Translations under genes and position numbers: made by a program | Assembly (NCBI GenBank): GCA_002529645.1 | Contig: NAEP01000059.1 | Coordinates: 1 to 64,000 of the forward strand | DNA: 64,000 bases | Direction of reading: 5' to 3' | Origin: Candidatus Lumbricidiphila eiseniae | GTDB taxonomy: Bacteria; Actinomycetota; Actinomycetes; Actinomycetales; Microbacteriaceae | Part shown: positions 27,155 to 36,932 of the stretch, one piece after another | Numbering within the stretch: the first letter of the stretch is position 1 | Layout of the letters: each line of letters starts with the position of its first letter | Notes under the pieces: generated by a model | What the model saw: only the letters and a program-made list of their open reading frames with translations | Told to the model about the DNA's origin: nothing | Database searches by the model: none

Positions 27155-27694
27155 TTAAACAACTGATGCGCCCTTACGTCGGTTACAGGGGCCACACAAA
27201 ATCTGGAGATTTTCAGCTGTCGTAGCACCACCGTATGCTACTGGAATCACATGGTCGTACTGGAGTTCAGTATTAGTGCCACACTGGCGACAGCGTCCCC
27301 GGTCTCGTGTCCACACGAATTGTTTGACTTCAGAGGAGATTGCCCGCCGCACAGTTGAGCGGGGGCTTTGCTCCATGGCGACTATCGATTTTGCGCGGTT
27401 TAACGTAGCTTCATTTCTCTGGTGTTTCACGACCAGTAGTGCATAAACATCTTCCGGGTGTAACCCATCGTTGTCCCAGTGCCACTGCCCTCTGAAAAGC
27501 CAATAGGCACGCTCCTCCACCTGTGCAACCCTCCAAGGAAATCGCTCCGTTTGGGCGACCAATTGGTCGAACTCCTCACCGCGTACCTTCCAGAGACGAT
27601 AGACCTGTCTACCGATTGCCAGTGTGACCCAGCCCTTAGTGCGGAACACCCCGGGTTGGTGGGTGAGTTTCACGTTATTGACCCGTCGAAGCAC
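27155..27694 (-). CDS. HNH endonuclease domain protein
   Basis: 179 aa on the minus strand. The C-terminal third is an HNH nuclease: RDRGRCRQCGTNTELQYDHV, IPVAYGGATTAENLQILCGP, CNRRKGA, showing CxxC, the DH pair, the central Asn and the second CxxC zinc pair. The N-terminal 110 residues (RTKGWVTLAIGRQVYRLWKV, EERAYWLFRGQWHWDNDG) are not recognised. Such proteins are often orphan or restriction-like nucleases in accessory DNA. It is convergent with fmt (35 bp between stops) and occupies the place between fmt and rpe, and its base composition looks lower in GC than its neighbours. Confidence 0.85.
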   Translation of the reverse strand: MLRRVNNVKLTHQPGVFRTKGWVTLAIGRQVYRLWKVRGEEFDQLVAQTERFPWRVAQVEERAYWLFRGQWHWDNDGLHPEDVYALLVVKHQRNEATLNRAKSIVAMEQSPRSTVRRAISSEVKQFVWTRDRGRCRQCGTNTELQYDHVIPVAYGGATTAENLQILCGPCNRRKGASVV

Positions 27695-28129
27695 CTTAAA
27701 TCTCCTAATGAGTAACCAGGGAACGAACTATATAGTAGCTCATATCCGACACTCTCGAGGCCGCATTCAAGCACCTGATTGAGCATCCCGTCCCCACGAA
27801 ACAACGCGAAACCAATGCGAGTTCACAGCACGTTTTCGACACCCACCTCCAAACTCTGCGGTGTCCATCCGGCCCGTCACCTGCCTATCACCCAGGACAC
27901 CATCTGATCCTGTGTGAACACTCGTGGTTGGCGCGAGCTTGATGTCCGCTTCCAAGAACGAAATTCAGTCCGTTCTGTCGGGCACTACCGGTGTCGCCAC
28001 ACCAGCACGCGACCGAATTAGTCCGGATACGGACGATACGTCTCGTTCTCGTTCTCGTTCCCGTTTCGCGTTCGATGGTACCCAACACTTACTTCGTCGA
28101 AACACAACCCGCCCAGATAGGCTTTCCCC
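27695..28129. other. Intergenic stretch before rpe with a hexanucleotide-like run
   Basis: No gene is recognised here. The left part is AT-richer (GAACTATATAGTAGC near 27727), possibly the HNH promoter region. At about 28041-28064 a TCGTTC-type run repeats four times with slight decay. The short plus-strand frame through it (SRSRSRSRF) overlaps rpe out of frame and has no ribosome site, so I do not call it. Confidence 0.5.
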
Positions 28130-28795
28130 ATGCCCTCGCGAATCAACCCGAGCATCCTGTCGGCTGACTTCGCGAACTTTGAGCGTGAGTTGGGGCGGAT
28201 CGCGAGCGCCGACCTCGTGCACGTTGACGTCATGGATAACCATTTTGTGCCGAACCTTACGTTTGGACTGCCGATGGTGCAGCGCTTGCAGCAGGTCAGC
28301 CCCATTCCGCTTGACGTGCACCTCATGATCGACGATGCCGACCGGTGGGCTCCCGGTTATGCCGAGGCGGGCGCGTACTCGGTCACCTTCCACGCCGAAG
28401 CGGCGGCTGATCCGGTTGGTATTGCCCGCCGCCTGCGTGAGATTGGTTCCCGTGCGGGCATCGCACTGAAACCGGGCACGGATGTCACGCCCTACCTTGA
28501 GTTGCTGCCGAACTTCGATCAGGTCCTGGTCATGACGGTCGAACCAGGATTTGGGGGGCAGTCCTTCATGCCCGAAATGATGGGCAAGCTCCGCACTCTC
28601 GCTAGGGCTGTGCACGTGCGCGGACTCGACGTGTGGCTGCAGGTTGACGGGGGCGTGTCGCTCGACACCATCGGCATCGCCGCCGAGGCCGGTGCTGACA
28701 CCTTTGTCGCTGGATCCGCCGTTTTTGGTGCGGATGTCCCGGCCGAGCAGATTGCGGCACTGCGGGATGCGGCGGCGGGTCATTCGCACCGGTAA
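28130..28795 (+). CDS. rpe: Ribulose-phosphate 3-epimerase
   Basis: Interconverts ribulose 5-phosphate and xylulose 5-phosphate in the pentose phosphate pathway. TIM-barrel signatures: [40 protein letters not shown] (metal-binding His and Asp), [26 protein letters not shown] and [12 protein letters not shown]. 221 aa, full length. ATG 28130 opens [14 protein letters not shown]. hisE follows after 9 bp, so rpe probably starts the his-trp transcript. Confidence 0.96.
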   Translation: MPSRINPSILSADFANFERELGRIASADLVHVDVMDNHFVPNLTFGLPMVQRLQQVSPIPLDVHLMIDDADRWAPGYAEAGAYSVTFHAEAAADPVGIARRLREIGSRAGIALKPGTDVTPYLELLPNFDQVLVMTVEPGFGGQSFMPEMMGKLRTLARAVHVRGLDVWLQVDGGVSLDTIGIAAEAGADTFVAGSAVFGADVPAEQIAALRDAAAGHSHR

Positions 28796-28804
28796 TCTTG
28801 ACGG

Positions 28805-29068
28805 GTGAAGACTTTTGACGGGCTTTTTGCTGAGTTGAGCGAGATCGCTCGCCGTCGCCCCGAGGGTTCTGGCACTGTGCGGGCGCTCGATGCTGGTGTG
28901 CACGCGATCGGCAAGAAGATCGTGGAGGAAGCGGCCGAGGTGTGGATGGCGGCCGAATACGAGGGCGATGAAAAAACCGCTGAGGAAATTTCGCAGCTGC
29001 TTTACCACCTGCAGGTGCTCATGCTCGCACAGGGGCTCACCATTGAAGATGTTTACCGACATCTCTGA
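28805..29068 (+). CDS. hisE: Phosphoribosyl-ATP pyrophosphatase
   Basis: Second step of histidine synthesis. 87 aa: [20 protein letters not shown], then [20 protein letters not shown] with the EE..E metal-binding motif of MazG-like all-alpha pyrophosphatases, ending [13 protein letters not shown] start 9 bp after rpe. In Actinobacteria hisE is separate from hisI, as here, and precedes hisG. Confidence 0.95.
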   Translation: MKTFDGLFAELSEIARRRPEGSGTVRALDAGVHAIGKKIVEEAAEVWMAAEYEGDEKTAEEISQLLYHLQVLMLAQGLTIEDVYRHL

Positions 29069-29116
29069 GTCGATACTGGCCTGACATCCGCCCCTGACAA
29101 ACTCGAAAGCCGCCTT

Positions 29117-29965
29117 ATGCTCCGAATAGCCGTGCCGAACAAGGGATCGCTTGCCGATACCGCCGCGCAAATGCTCAGCGAGGCGGGGTACCACGGGCGC
29201 CGTGATCCGCGCGATCTCATTGTCGCGGACAGCCGCAACGGGGTGGAGTTCTTCTATCTGCGGCCGCGGGATATCGCAACCTATGTTGGATCAGGGGTGC
29301 TTGATGTCGGCATCACCGGGCGGGATTTGCTGTTGGATTCGGGGGCGAGAGCCGTTGAGATCGAACCGCTCGGGTTCGGGCAGTCAACGTTCCGGTTTGC
29401 GGCACCGACCGGGGTATTTGCAACTCTCTCCGACCTCGACGGCGCGCGCGTGGCCACGAGCTATCCCGGGCTGGTGCGCACGTTTCTTGCGGCCCACGGT
29501 GTGACCGTGCACCTCGTGCGCCTTGACGGTGCGGTCGAGTCTGCCGTGCGGCTCGGAGTTGCCGATGCGGTCGCTGATGTCGTGTCGACCGGTGCGACGC
29601 TGCGTCAGGCGGGGCTGGAGATTTTTGGTCCGGTCATCCTCGAGTCTGAGGCGGTGATCATCGGGCCGGTCGCCGAGAACGCGAACCGGCCCGGCATTGA
29701 TACGCTCCTGCGCCGCTTGCAGGGTGTGCTCGTGGCTCGGCAGTGGGTGATGCTCGATTACGATATTCCCGTCACAGACCTTGAACGAGCAACTCTTGTT
29801 GCCCCCGGGTTCGAGTCACCAACGGTGTCACCGCTGCACGATCCGGAGTGGGTTGCGGTGCGAGTTATGATTCGTGCTGACACCATGAACCAGGTCATGG
29901 ACCAACTGTACGCGCTCGGTGCCCGTGCCATCCTCGTGAGTCAAATCCACGCCGCCAGGCTGTGA
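29117..29965 (+). CDS. hisG: ATP phosphoribosyltransferase (long form)
   Basis: First, feedback-controlled step of histidine synthesis. [20 protein letters not shown] is the family start; [14 protein letters not shown] and the PRPP-binding segment [20 protein letters not shown] are visible. The length of 282 aa and the C-terminal domain ([20 protein letters not shown]) identify the long HisG that binds histidine itself and needs no HisZ. Its stop overlaps hisF by 4 bp. Confidence 0.96.
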   Translation: MLRIAVPNKGSLADTAAQMLSEAGYHGRRDPRDLIVADSRNGVEFFYLRPRDIATYVGSGVLDVGITGRDLLLDSGARAVEIEPLGFGQSTFRFAAPTGVFATLSDLDGARVATSYPGLVRTFLAAHGVTVHLVRLDGAVESAVRLGVADAVADVVSTGATLRQAGLEIFGPVILESEAVIIGPVAENANRPGIDTLLRRLQGVLVARQWVMLDYDIPVTDLERATLVAPGFESPTVSPLHDPEWVAVRVMIRADTMNQVMDQLYALGARAILVSQIHAARL

Positions 29966-30735
29966 GCGACCGGATGCCCCTCACTGTCCGTATTATTCCG
30001 TGCCTAGATGTTGATCGGGGCCGGGTGGTCAAGGGCGTTAATTTTCGCAAACTGCGTGATGCCGGTGACCCCGTGGAGCGTGCCGAACAGTACGGCACAC
30101 AGGGTGCCGACGAGCTTACGTTTCTCGATGTCACGGCGACCGTGGATGACCGGTCGACGACGTACGACATGGTGCAGCGGGTCGCTGAGCAGGTGTTTAT
30201 TCCGCTCACGGTGGGCGGTGGCATCCGCTCGCCCGAGGATGTGGCCCGGTTGCTCGGTCACGGTGCCGACAAGGTGGGAGTCAACAGCGCCGCGATTGTG
30301 CGTCCGGGGTTACTCAGCGAGATAGCTGACCGGTTTGGTGCGCAGGTGCTTGTGCTCTCGCTCGATGTGAAGCGAGCGTCGCACACACCGTCGGGGTTTG
30401 CCGTCACGACCCACGGTGGGCGCACCGAGACACAGCTTGACGCGCTCGCCTGGGCACGCGAGGCGATTGAGCGTGGCGCGGGGGAGTTGCTGGTTAACTC
30501 AATTGATGCCGACGGCACGAAGGCCGGGTATGACCTTGAGCTCACCTCGCTCATGCACGAGCTGTCAACTGTCCCGATTATTGCCTCTGGGGGTGCGGGG
30601 GCGCTTGCCGACTTTGCCCCGGTCGTCGCGGCGGGTGCCGACGCGGTGCTCGCGGCATCCGTGTTTCACAACGGTGAGTTGACCATTCGTGAGGTGAAGG
30701 CCGCACTCGCGGCGGAGGGCGTGGTGGTGCGGTGA
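29962..30735 (+). CDS. hisF: Imidazole glycerol phosphate synthase, cyclase subunit
   Basis: Works with HisH to make IGP and [25 protein letters not shown] carries the first catalytic Asp, [10 protein letters not shown] the second, and [20 protein letters not shown] and [13 protein letters not shown] bind phosphate. 257 aa. GTG start overlaps the hisG stop (GTGA). Its partner hisH is 24 kb away in the other his cluster. Confidence 0.96.
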   Translation: MSDRMPLTVRIIPCLDVDRGRVVKGVNFRKLRDAGDPVERAEQYGTQGADELTFLDVTATVDDRSTTYDMVQRVAEQVFIPLTVGGGIRSPEDVARLLGHGADKVGVNSAAIVRPGLLSEIADRFGAQVLVLSLDVKRASHTPSGFAVTTHGGRTETQLDALAWAREAIERGAGELLVNSIDADGTKAGYDLELTSLMHELSTVPIIASGGAGALADFAPVVAAGADAVLAASVFHNGELTIREVKAALAAEGVVVR

Positions 30736-31313
30736 GTGCGCAAAACGAGACGGCCCAGGATGTCGCGGTGCGGAGCACGGTGGCACCCGGCGGGGTATCT
30801 GACAAGACCGATGCGGATGTCGCAGCCGCACTTGATCGCGCCCGCTTTAACGCCGACGGGCTGTTGCCCGCGGTCATCCAGCAGCACGATACGGGCGAGG
30901 TGCTCATGCTCGGCTGGATGGACCGTGAGGCGATGCGGCGCACCCTCACACAGGGGCGAGTGACGTTCTGGTCCCGCTCGCGTCAGCAGTATTGGCGCAA
31001 GGGTGACACAACGGGCAACGCCCAGTGGGTGCGTTCGGCAGCGCTCGACTGCGACGGTGACACGCTGTTGGTTCGAGTGGTACAGGTGGGTGTGGCCTGT
31101 CATACCGGCACGCGCACGTGCTTCGACGGCGACGAGTTGACCGTCGTTGCCGACGCGGCATCCGCGGCATCGGGTGAGGGTGTTCGTGGTGTTGCGGGGT
31201 CGAGCGATGTCGATGTGCCTTGTGACACCGCGGTCGAGGCCGGGTTTGTTCGCTCCGCCGGGCTCGGTCAGCGCACAGAGAAGGGAGCAGCCCGTGGCAT
31301 CCACAACTCGTGA
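30732..31313 (+). CDS. hisI: Phosphoribosyl-AMP cyclohydrolase
   Basis: Third histidine step. The core runs [57 protein letters not shown] and the zinc/Mg motif [10 protein letters not shown] ... [12 protein letters not shown]. At 193 aa it is longer than the usual 120-140: about 35 N-terminal and 50 C-terminal residues are low-complexity. GTG start overlaps hisF by 4 bp. The 3' end overlaps the trpE start by 20 bp, coupling histidine and tryptophan gene translation. Confidence 0.93.
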   Translation: MSAQNETAQDVAVRSTVAPGGVSDKTDADVAAALDRARFNADGLLPAVIQQHDTGEVLMLGWMDREAMRRTLTQGRVTFWSRSRQQYWRKGDTTGNAQWVRSAALDCDGDTLLVRVVQVGVACHTGTRTCFDGDELTVVADAASAASGEGVRGVAGSSDVDVPCDTAVEAGFVRSAGLGQRTEKGAARGIHNS

Positions 31314-32814
31314 AGACTTTCTCGCACACCTGGTCGGTCGTCGAGTGGTGCCGGTCGTGCGCGAGTGCTTTGCCGACGGCGAATCGCCGGTTGGTATCTA
31401 CCGGAAACTCGCGGCCGATCAACCCGGTTCGTTTTTGCTGGAATCGGCTGAACAGGGGGGCATGTGGTCACGCTACTCGTTTGTTGGTGTCGCCAGCTAT
31501 GGGGTGCTCACGCAGCGCGGTGATGAGGTCGAGTGGCTCGATTATGGGCTGTCGGCGCAGCGGGCATTTGGCACGGATGTCTCGGCGCTCGCCCCGCTCG
31601 CGGCCGTTGATGCGCTGTACCAGCGGTGGCAGACAGCGAGTGTCCCGGACGGCCCGCCGCTGTCCGGTGGGCTCGTGGGATTCATTGGCTGGGAGGCTGT
31701 GCGGCAGCTTGAGCATCTTCCGAATCGCCCCCCGTGCGATTTCGATATTCCCGGGCAGGCGTTGGCGTTCGTCGCGGATCTTGTTGTGGTTGATCACCGC
31801 ACGGGAACCGTGCAGCTTGTGGCAGTCATGCTCAACACCGATACTGTTGACGCCGAGGCGCTCTGGCTCGCAGCGCAAGAGCGCCTCGATCGAATGCAGC
31901 GTTTGCTCGCTCAACCCGCTGAAGCGTGGTTGGCCGAGGTGGATTTTGCCGCGCCATCCACGCCCCGTCACCTCACCGCAAAACATGACTTTCTCACCGC
32001 GGTCGTGCGCTCGAAAGAGCACATTGTGGCCGGGGATATCTTCCAGGTCGTTATCTCGCAGCGGTTTGAGCATGATGTCACGGCGCATCCACTCGAGGTG
32101 TATCGGGTGCTGCGCAACCTCAACCCCAGCCCGTACATGTACTACTTTCACCTTGAGGATGTCGCGCACCGGCCATTCTGGATTGTCGGGTCATCGCCCG
32201 AAGCGCTCGTGAAAGTACAGTCGGGGCGGGTGTACACCCACCCGATCGCGGGGTCAAAACCCCGTGGCGACACCCCCGAGGCTGACGCGGAGCTTGAGGC
32301 TGAGCTCGCGAACGATGCGAAAGAACAGTCTGAGCACCTCATGCTCGTGGACCTGAGCCGCAATGATCTCTCCCGGGTGTGTGAGGCCGGGTCGGTGGAG
32401 GTGACGGAGTTCATGCGGGTGGAGCGATACAGCCACATTATGCATCTCGTGTCTTCGGTGGAGGGTAACCTCACCGCTGGGCGCAGTGCGATTGATGTGC
32501 TCCGCGCGAGCTTCCCGGCGGGCACGCTGTCGGGGGCCCCCAAGCCTCGGGCACTGGAGATCATCGACGATCTGGAACCGACGCAGCGCGGTGTGTACGG
32601 CGGTGTTGTCGGCTACTTCGGATTCGATGGCGACGCTGACCTTGCGATCGCGATCCGTACGGCCGTCATTGCGGACGGGGTCGCCCGTGTGCAGGCGGGT
32701 GCGGGACTGGTTGCCGATTCTGATCCGGAGACCGAGTATGAGGAATCCCGGGACAAGGCGGCGGCACCGCTGCGTGCGGTCGCCATCGCCAATGCTCTGC
32801 GGAGGTTGCGGTGA
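31294..32814 (+). CDS. trpE: Anthranilate synthase component I
   Basis: Converts chorismate to anthranilate with ammonia from TrpG. The tryptophan-sensing motif is [11 protein letters not shown] near the N-terminus; the chorismate-binding C-terminal domain has [60 protein letters not shown] and [12 protein letters not shown]. 506 aa. I start at GTG 31294 ([20 protein letters not shown]) after AAGGGAGCAG; the longer open frame is hisI shadow. trpG and the other trp genes are not here. Confidence 0.95.
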   Translation: MASTTREDFLAHLVGRRVVPVVRECFADGESPVGIYRKLAADQPGSFLLESAEQGGMWSRYSFVGVASYGVLTQRGDEVEWLDYGLSAQRAFGTDVSALAPLAAVDALYQRWQTASVPDGPPLSGGLVGFIGWEAVRQLEHLPNRPPCDFDIPGQALAFVADLVVVDHRTGTVQLVAVMLNTDTVDAEALWLAAQERLDRMQRLLAQPAEAWLAEVDFAAPSTPRHLTAKHDFLTAVVRSKEHIVAGDIFQVVISQRFEHDVTAHPLEVYRVLRNLNPSPYMYYFHLEDVAHRPFWIVGSSPEALVKVQSGRVYTHPIAGSKPRGDTPEADAELEAELANDAKEQSEHLMLVDLSRNDLSRVCEAGSVEVTEFMRVERYSHIMHLVSSVEGNLTAGRSAIDVLRASFPAGTLSGAPKPRALEIIDDLEPTQRGVYGGVVGYFGFDGDADLAIAIRTAVIADGVARVQAGAGLVADSDPETEYEESRDKAAAPLRAVAIANALRRLR

Positions 32815-32854
32815 TTGGTGTGTGCTGTGTGTTTGTGGTGTTGTGGGGGCTGCA

Positions 32855-33574
32855 GTGACCGGTGCTCGGCTCAGATTTGTGACCCTTTCCGGTTGCCTTG
32901 TGGCGGCACTGTTGGTGTTGCTCGCATGGAGTCAAAGCTGGTACCAACTCGTTCTTGCGCCAGGGTCGGGTGCTACCGGTGCACCGCTTTCGATTTCCGG
33001 AGATATTGCCTCGCCCGCGCTCGCTGCCTTTGCGCTCGCCGCGCTCGCACTCGTGGCGGCACTGGCACTGGCCGGTCCGGGCATCCGAATGGTGCTCGGT
33101 GTGCTTGCCGTGCTGCTCGGTGGCTGCGTGCTCCTCGCTGCGGCAACGACCCTCAGCAACCCGGTGACCGCGGTCTCTTCGGCGGTGACGAAGGCGACCG
33201 GGGTGGCCGGGGATGCCTCGACTGCCGCGCTCGTCGGATCGCTCACCCAGACCGGGTGGCCGATCGTGTCGTTCATCGGTGGAGTGTTGCTTCTGGCCGC
33301 GGGAGTCGTGGTGTTGATCACCGGAGGAAGGTGGCCCAGTAGCTCACGGCGCTATAGTCCGGTGAGGATAGCCCCGGTGGACGGACCGGATGAGATCGAG
33401 GAATCCGCCGGCTCGACGTGGCCCGTCGGGGCAGGCCGGTCGGGTGATGCTGCGGTTCTGATCGAAGCTAGTGAGGGGGTCACCGGATTCGACGGGAGCC
33501 ACGAATCATCCAGTGACGCAATCAGCGACTGGGACAGCCTGACACACGGCACTGATCCGACCGCCCGGAACTAA
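32855..33574 (+). CDS. Trp-biosynthesis-associated membrane protein
   Basis: 239 aa with four membrane segments: FVTLSGCLVAALLVLLAWSQ, ALAAFALAALALVAALALA, VLGVLAVLLGGCVLLAAAT and IVSFIGGVLLLAAGVVVLIT, then an 80-residue acidic cytoplasmic tail. Position directly after trpE and the AWSQSWY motif match the membrane protein family regularly found in actinobacterial trp clusters (PF09534-like). Role unknown. GTG 32855 after GTGGGGGC is the best start. Confidence 0.8.
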   Translation: MTGARLRFVTLSGCLVAALLVLLAWSQSWYQLVLAPGSGATGAPLSISGDIASPALAAFALAALALVAALALAGPGIRMVLGVLAVLLGGCVLLAAATTLSNPVTAVSSAVTKATGVAGDASTAALVGSLTQTGWPIVSFIGGVLLLAAGVVVLITGGRWPSSSRRYSPVRIAPVDGPDEIEESAGSTWPVGAGRSGDAAVLIEASEGVTGFDGSHESSSDAISDWDSLTHGTDPTARN

Positions 33575-33576
33575 GC

Positions 33577-33696
33577 GCGCCAGCCCCGTCCGCTCCGAAC
33601 CCTGTGCGAGGGTCGTGCCAGCCCCGTCCGCTCCGAATCCTGTGCGAGGTTCGTGCCAGCCCCGTCCGTTCCGAACCCTGTGCGAGGGTCGTGCCA
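33577..33696. repeat. Three 38-bp tandem repeats between trp membrane gene and dapF
   Basis: Units start at 33577, 33615 and 33653 with a fourth partial at 33691. Each contains GCCAGCCCCGTCCG and CCTGTGCGAGG and differs from the others at 1-3 bases. They begin 3 bp after a stop codon and end about 44 bp before the dapF start, so they fill the intergenic region and may affect transcript end or start. Confidence 0.85.
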
Positions 33697-33739
33697 CGGG
33701 GAGCGTTTGTACCACGGTGTTTCCGCCTAAACTGGGTGA

Positions 33740-34618
33740 ATGTCCCGGGAACTGCGCTTCACCAAGGGCCAGGGAACCGGGAATGATTTTATTGTCTATT
33801 CTGACCCCGAAGGGGCTTTCAATCTCTCGGCAGAGGCCATCGCCGCAATCTGCGATCGACAGTTTGGTGTGGGAGCAGACGGGGTCATCCGGGCCATCCG
33901 TTCGTCGCGTCTCGATGCGGGTGCGGCGGTGCTGGCCGAGGATGCCTCGGCGGAGTGGTTCATGGACTACCGCAACGCCGACGGTAGTGTCGCGGAAATG
34001 TGCGGCAACGGCATCCGTGTCTATCTGCGATACCTGTTAGAACAGGGCCTGTTGACTGCGGGTGTGGGGGATGTCGTGGCAATCGGCACCCGTGTCGGCG
34101 TCCGCCGGGTGACGGTGCACGAGGCTGGGTTCGAGGTCGATCTGGGCGTGTGGCGGCTGAATGACGGTGAGCCACTCGTGCGAGCGCGAGGTCTGCCGGT
34201 TGCCCGACCTGGCCTCGCGTTGAATCTCGGCAACCCGCACGTTGTCGTTGCGCTCGCCGATGAGGAGGAACTGGCGGGGGTCGATCTGACTCGGGTGCCG
34301 ATCCTCGATCCAGAGGCGCCGGATGGCGCGAACATCGAGTTCGTCGTCCCTGCAGAGCCGCTCGTCGACTCGGGGTACGGGCGAATTCGGATGCGGGTGC
34401 ACGAACGTGGATCAGGAGAAACTCTCTCGTGCGGCACCGGTGCTGCCGCCGCGGCGCTCGCGGTGCGGACCTGGGCTGGTATCGCTGCCCCCAGGATCTG
34501 GAAAGTGCAGGTTCCCGGCGGAGTGCTCGGCGTACGAATGTGGTCCGAAGTCGATGGCGAGCACGTGTCGTTGCGTGGCCCGGCGGAACTCGTGTTCGAC
34601 GGGGTTGTGGGCATTTAA
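33740..34618 (+). CDS. dapF: Diaminopimelate epimerase
   Basis: Makes meso-DAP for peptidoglycan and lysine. Both active-site Cys are present: [16 protein letters not shown] and [50 protein letters not shown] and NIEFVVP are further family markers. 292 aa. ATG 33740. In related genomes dapF is followed by an rRNA-type methyltransferase and hflX; here a glycosyltransferase lies between dapF and the methyltransferase. Confidence 0.96.
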   Translation: MSRELRFTKGQGTGNDFIVYSDPEGAFNLSAEAIAAICDRQFGVGADGVIRAIRSSRLDAGAAVLAEDASAEWFMDYRNADGSVAEMCGNGIRVYLRYLLEQGLLTAGVGDVVAIGTRVGVRRVTVHEAGFEVDLGVWRLNDGEPLVRARGLPVARPGLALNLGNPHVVVALADEEELAGVDLTRVPILDPEAPDGANIEFVVPAEPLVDSGYGRIRMRVHERGSGETLSCGTGAAAAALAVRTWAGIAAPRIWKVQVPGGVLGVRMWSEVDGEHVSLRGPAELVFDGVVGI

Positions 34619-34810
34619 CGGGGTTGTAGGCGTTAAAACATCTTCTTTCTAGCGTTTAGACACTGTCTTTCTAGATTGTCGCAAGGTGGCTTCTAGATTG
34701 CCGCAAGGTGACGTGGTTAAGGTCGTAAGCGGCCCGGCCACCCGGACAGAGGTGCGTGCGGTCATTCCTAATTGGGTGCACAGTTCAGCCCTGTCGAGTG
34801 GAGCATATCG

Positions 34811-36430
34811 GTGGCACATGTCGAAACTCGTTTGCCCGTCGGTACGCGCGAGCTGTTGGAGTCACCGGCCTCGGGTGTTGCGTCTGCCTCTGTGCCCGTC
34901 GGTACGCGCGAGCTGTTGGAGTCACCGGCCTCGGGTGTTGCGCTGCCTCGTGTGCCCGTCGGTACGCGCGAGCTCTTGGGGCAAGTGAACGCGGCGCAAC
35001 TTGTTCTCGTGTTGTGTGTTTTCACCTGGGGGGCTTACCAGTGTTTTTGGAATCTTGCCGCAGCAAATATCGGCCCGGACGAGCCTGTCTATCTGAAGGC
35101 TGGTCTTGAGTATATCCGCGGTGATTTTTCCTACAACCGTGAGCACCCGCCCACGGTGAAATTCCTACTGGGAATAGCCCAATTACTCTTGGGCGAGGGG
35201 CAGATTGCCGGTCGGGTGCTGACCGCTTTGGCGGCGTACTCCGTCGGAGTCATCCTGTGGTTCTGGCTGAGGAGGGAGATAGGGTGGGCAGGAGCCATTA
35301 CTGCTGCCGGGTTCTGGTTGATACTGCCGCACGGTTTCTACGGTAATGTCCGGCTGGACAGGATTACTCTTCTGGAACCATTCATGGTTCTCTTTGTGGT
35401 TGCTGCGATGGCATCCGCATGGCGGTGGTGGCGAACAGGAAGTCTCTGGTACGCAGCAGCGGCAGGTCTTTTATTCGCACTATCGGTGACATCTAAGGTG
35501 ACCGCAATCGTCATGATTCCGGTGTTTATTCTGTTAATGGTCATCCGGCGCCCGTGGAAAAAATCGGTGTGTGCTGCCGTGTTGTTCATGATTATTGGGT
35601 GTGCTGCTGCAGTTGCCCTGTACGCACCGATGGACATTCAATCGGCACTTACCTACATGGTGGATTATCAGTCAGCGCACAATGGAAACGGGCACCTTGT
35701 CTCGATTGCCGGGATGGTCACTCGTTATCCACCGTGGTGGGCAAATCTGTGGTTTCTTGCTGCGGGGATGGGTGCTATTGCACTTATTGTCGTCGGAGGA
35801 CTCACCACCGTTTCACTCCTGTCGAGGTACCGCGTTCTCACCGCATATCTCGCCGTGGCTTTGGGTCTGCTGGTGGTGTTCTATCTTGTGATATCTCGTG
35901 TGGCCCTGCCGCACTATTACTACGCCTGGGTGTGGCTACTGTGTGCTCTGGCGGGTGTTGGTGTGTCCGTGCTTCTCACCGGGCGAAACGGTGCCACCAC
36001 ACTCGTGAACAGAAGACGAAAATCTATTCAGACATTGACGCTTGTTGCGGTCATATTATTTTCGTTGATCAGCGGCATAACGGCGTCTGTGCGGGTGTGG
36101 AATGAGCGACCAGCGGGGGCCGCCCTTGTTAGCGCAAGATTGGCCGATGCGGGCCTGTCGAAGGGCCTAATTTACGTGGAGGGGCTTGCCGGATGGGAGT
36201 TTGTTCCGTACCTTGGATCACGTATCACCTCATCACTGCAGGATGCATCGCTTGTCGGAATTATAATTGGCTTGGGCCCAACCGATAGTGTTCCACCTTC
36301 ACCCGAGTTTGTACGAGCACTCATAAACAACCCGGATATTTTTGAGGCCGTCAAAATCGATCGCATCTGCCTGTTTATTATCCGTGATAAAACCCGGGCG
36401 TTAACCCTTCTTGCCCGGGTGCACAATTAG
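34811..36430 (+). CDS. GT-C type membrane glycosyltransferase (GT39/ArnT-like)
   Basis: 539 aa with about ten hydrophobic segments. IGPDEPVYLKAGLEYIRGDF carries the acidic pair of the first extracytoplasmic loop and YNREHPPTVKFLLGIAQLLL is the second hallmark of lipid-linked sugar transferases of the PMT/ArnT type. The donor is probably a polyprenyl-phosphate sugar; the acceptor is unknown. The first 55 residues contain VPVGTRELLESPASGV in 20-residue repeats (60-bp units). GTG 34811 after GTGGAG is my start; TTG 34772 is in frame upstream. The gene is AT-richer than its neighbours and may be acquired. Confidence 0.78.
   Translation: MAHVETRLPVGTRELLESPASGVASASVPVGTRELLESPASGVALPRVPVGTRELLGQVNAAQLVLVLCVFTWGAYQCFWNLAAANIGPDEPVYLKAGLEYIRGDFSYNREHPPTVKFLLGIAQLLLGEGQIAGRVLTALAAYSVGVILWFWLRREIGWAGAITAAGFWLILPHGFYGNVRLDRITLLEPFMVLFVVAAMASAWRWWRTGSLWYAAAAGLLFALSVTSKVTAIVMIPVFILLMVIRRPWKKSVCAAVLFMIIGCAAAVALYAPMDIQSALTYMVDYQSAHNGNGHLVSIAGMVTRYPPWWANLWFLAAGMGAIALIVVGGLTTVSLLSRYRVLTAYLAVALGLLVVFYLVISRVALPHYYYAWVWLLCALAGVGVSVLLTGRNGATTLVNRRRKSIQTLTLVAVILFSLISGITASVRVWNERPAGAALVSARLADAGLSKGLIYVEGLAGWEFVPYLGSRITSSLQDASLVGIIIGLGPTDSVPPSPEFVRALINNPDIFEAVKIDRICLFIIRDKTRALTLLARVHN
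34833..34980 (+). repeat. Three 60-bp repeat units at the start of the glycosyltransferase gene
   Basis: TGCCCGTCGGTACGCGCGAG heads units at 34833, 34893 and 34953, exactly 60 bp apart. Units 1 and 2 share about 50 bp; unit 3 has diverged after GAGCT. In frame they encode a 20-residue repeat. A further tandem pair (TTCTAGATTGTCGCAAGGTG type, 22 bp apart) lies just upstream at 34669-34710. Confidence 0.85.
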
Positions 36431-36780
36431 CTAATATCTCAACGGTTAATGCTCTATTGCTGCTGTGAGGGGTATGAGCTTTCGAAGGCGAGTGCACGAT
36501 CCGCACGGCGTGTTTCCTTTTTTATCACCGGGTAGTTCTCTTCCCGGTGGGTGCACGACCCTCACGATGTCCCGGGCTGGAGTTAGGCGCTCCCAAGCAG
36601 AGAGTGTCGAGCTCCCGGATTGTGCGAACCCAGATACATACCCAGGGCTGATTCTGAGCCCCAAATCGTTCTGCGTATCGCTCAACACCCACACAATCGA
36701 TAGGCTGCATGTGAGCGCTCAGATCACCCCCTGTCGCCGTCTCGGCAGCCCAGGAGCCGGAGGTCTGTGCCGTGTTCAGT
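36431..36780. other. Intergenic stretch after the glycosyltransferase gene
   Basis: No gene recognised. An inverted repeat ACCGGG/CCCGGT around 36528-36549 may end the upstream transcript but lacks a T-run. GTGCACGA occurs twice (36491 and about 36551). Small frames here have no homology or ribosome site. Confidence 0.4.
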
Positions 36781-36929
36781 ATCGGAACGTTCGCGGGCGC
36801 AGACTGCGGAACGTGTGGCCGCGGCTATCCTGAAACGGATCAATCGGAACGTTCGCGGGCGCAGACTGTGGACTCCGACCGAGCGCTTCTGGTACAGCTT
36901 GGCATCGGAACGATCGCGGGCGCAGAGCG
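36781..36929. repeat. Three-unit CRISPR-like repeat series with two unique spacers
   Basis: A 26-bp element (ATCGGAACGTTCGCGGGC plus GCAGACTG) lies at 36781 and 36843 identically and at 36904 with three changes. Intervals are 36 and 35 bp and unrelated to each other, so the period is 62 then 61 bp. The last copy is the degenerate one, as in terminal CRISPR repeats. No leader, no cas genes and only two spacers, so I call it a repeat and not an array. It ends 4 bp before the stop of the minus-strand methyltransferase gene. Confidence 0.7.
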
Positions 36930-36932
36930 TGT

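Noticed and set aside
28037-28064. Arg/Ser-repeat coding sequence (SRSRSRSR) before rpe
   Set aside because: Frame overlaps rpe, has no ribosome site and is created by a decayed TCGTTC run; treated as a simple repeat.
36781-36929. A true CRISPR array
   Set aside because: Only three repeats, 26 bp, no leader, no cas genes in view; kept as a repeat and as part of the 60-62-bp finding.
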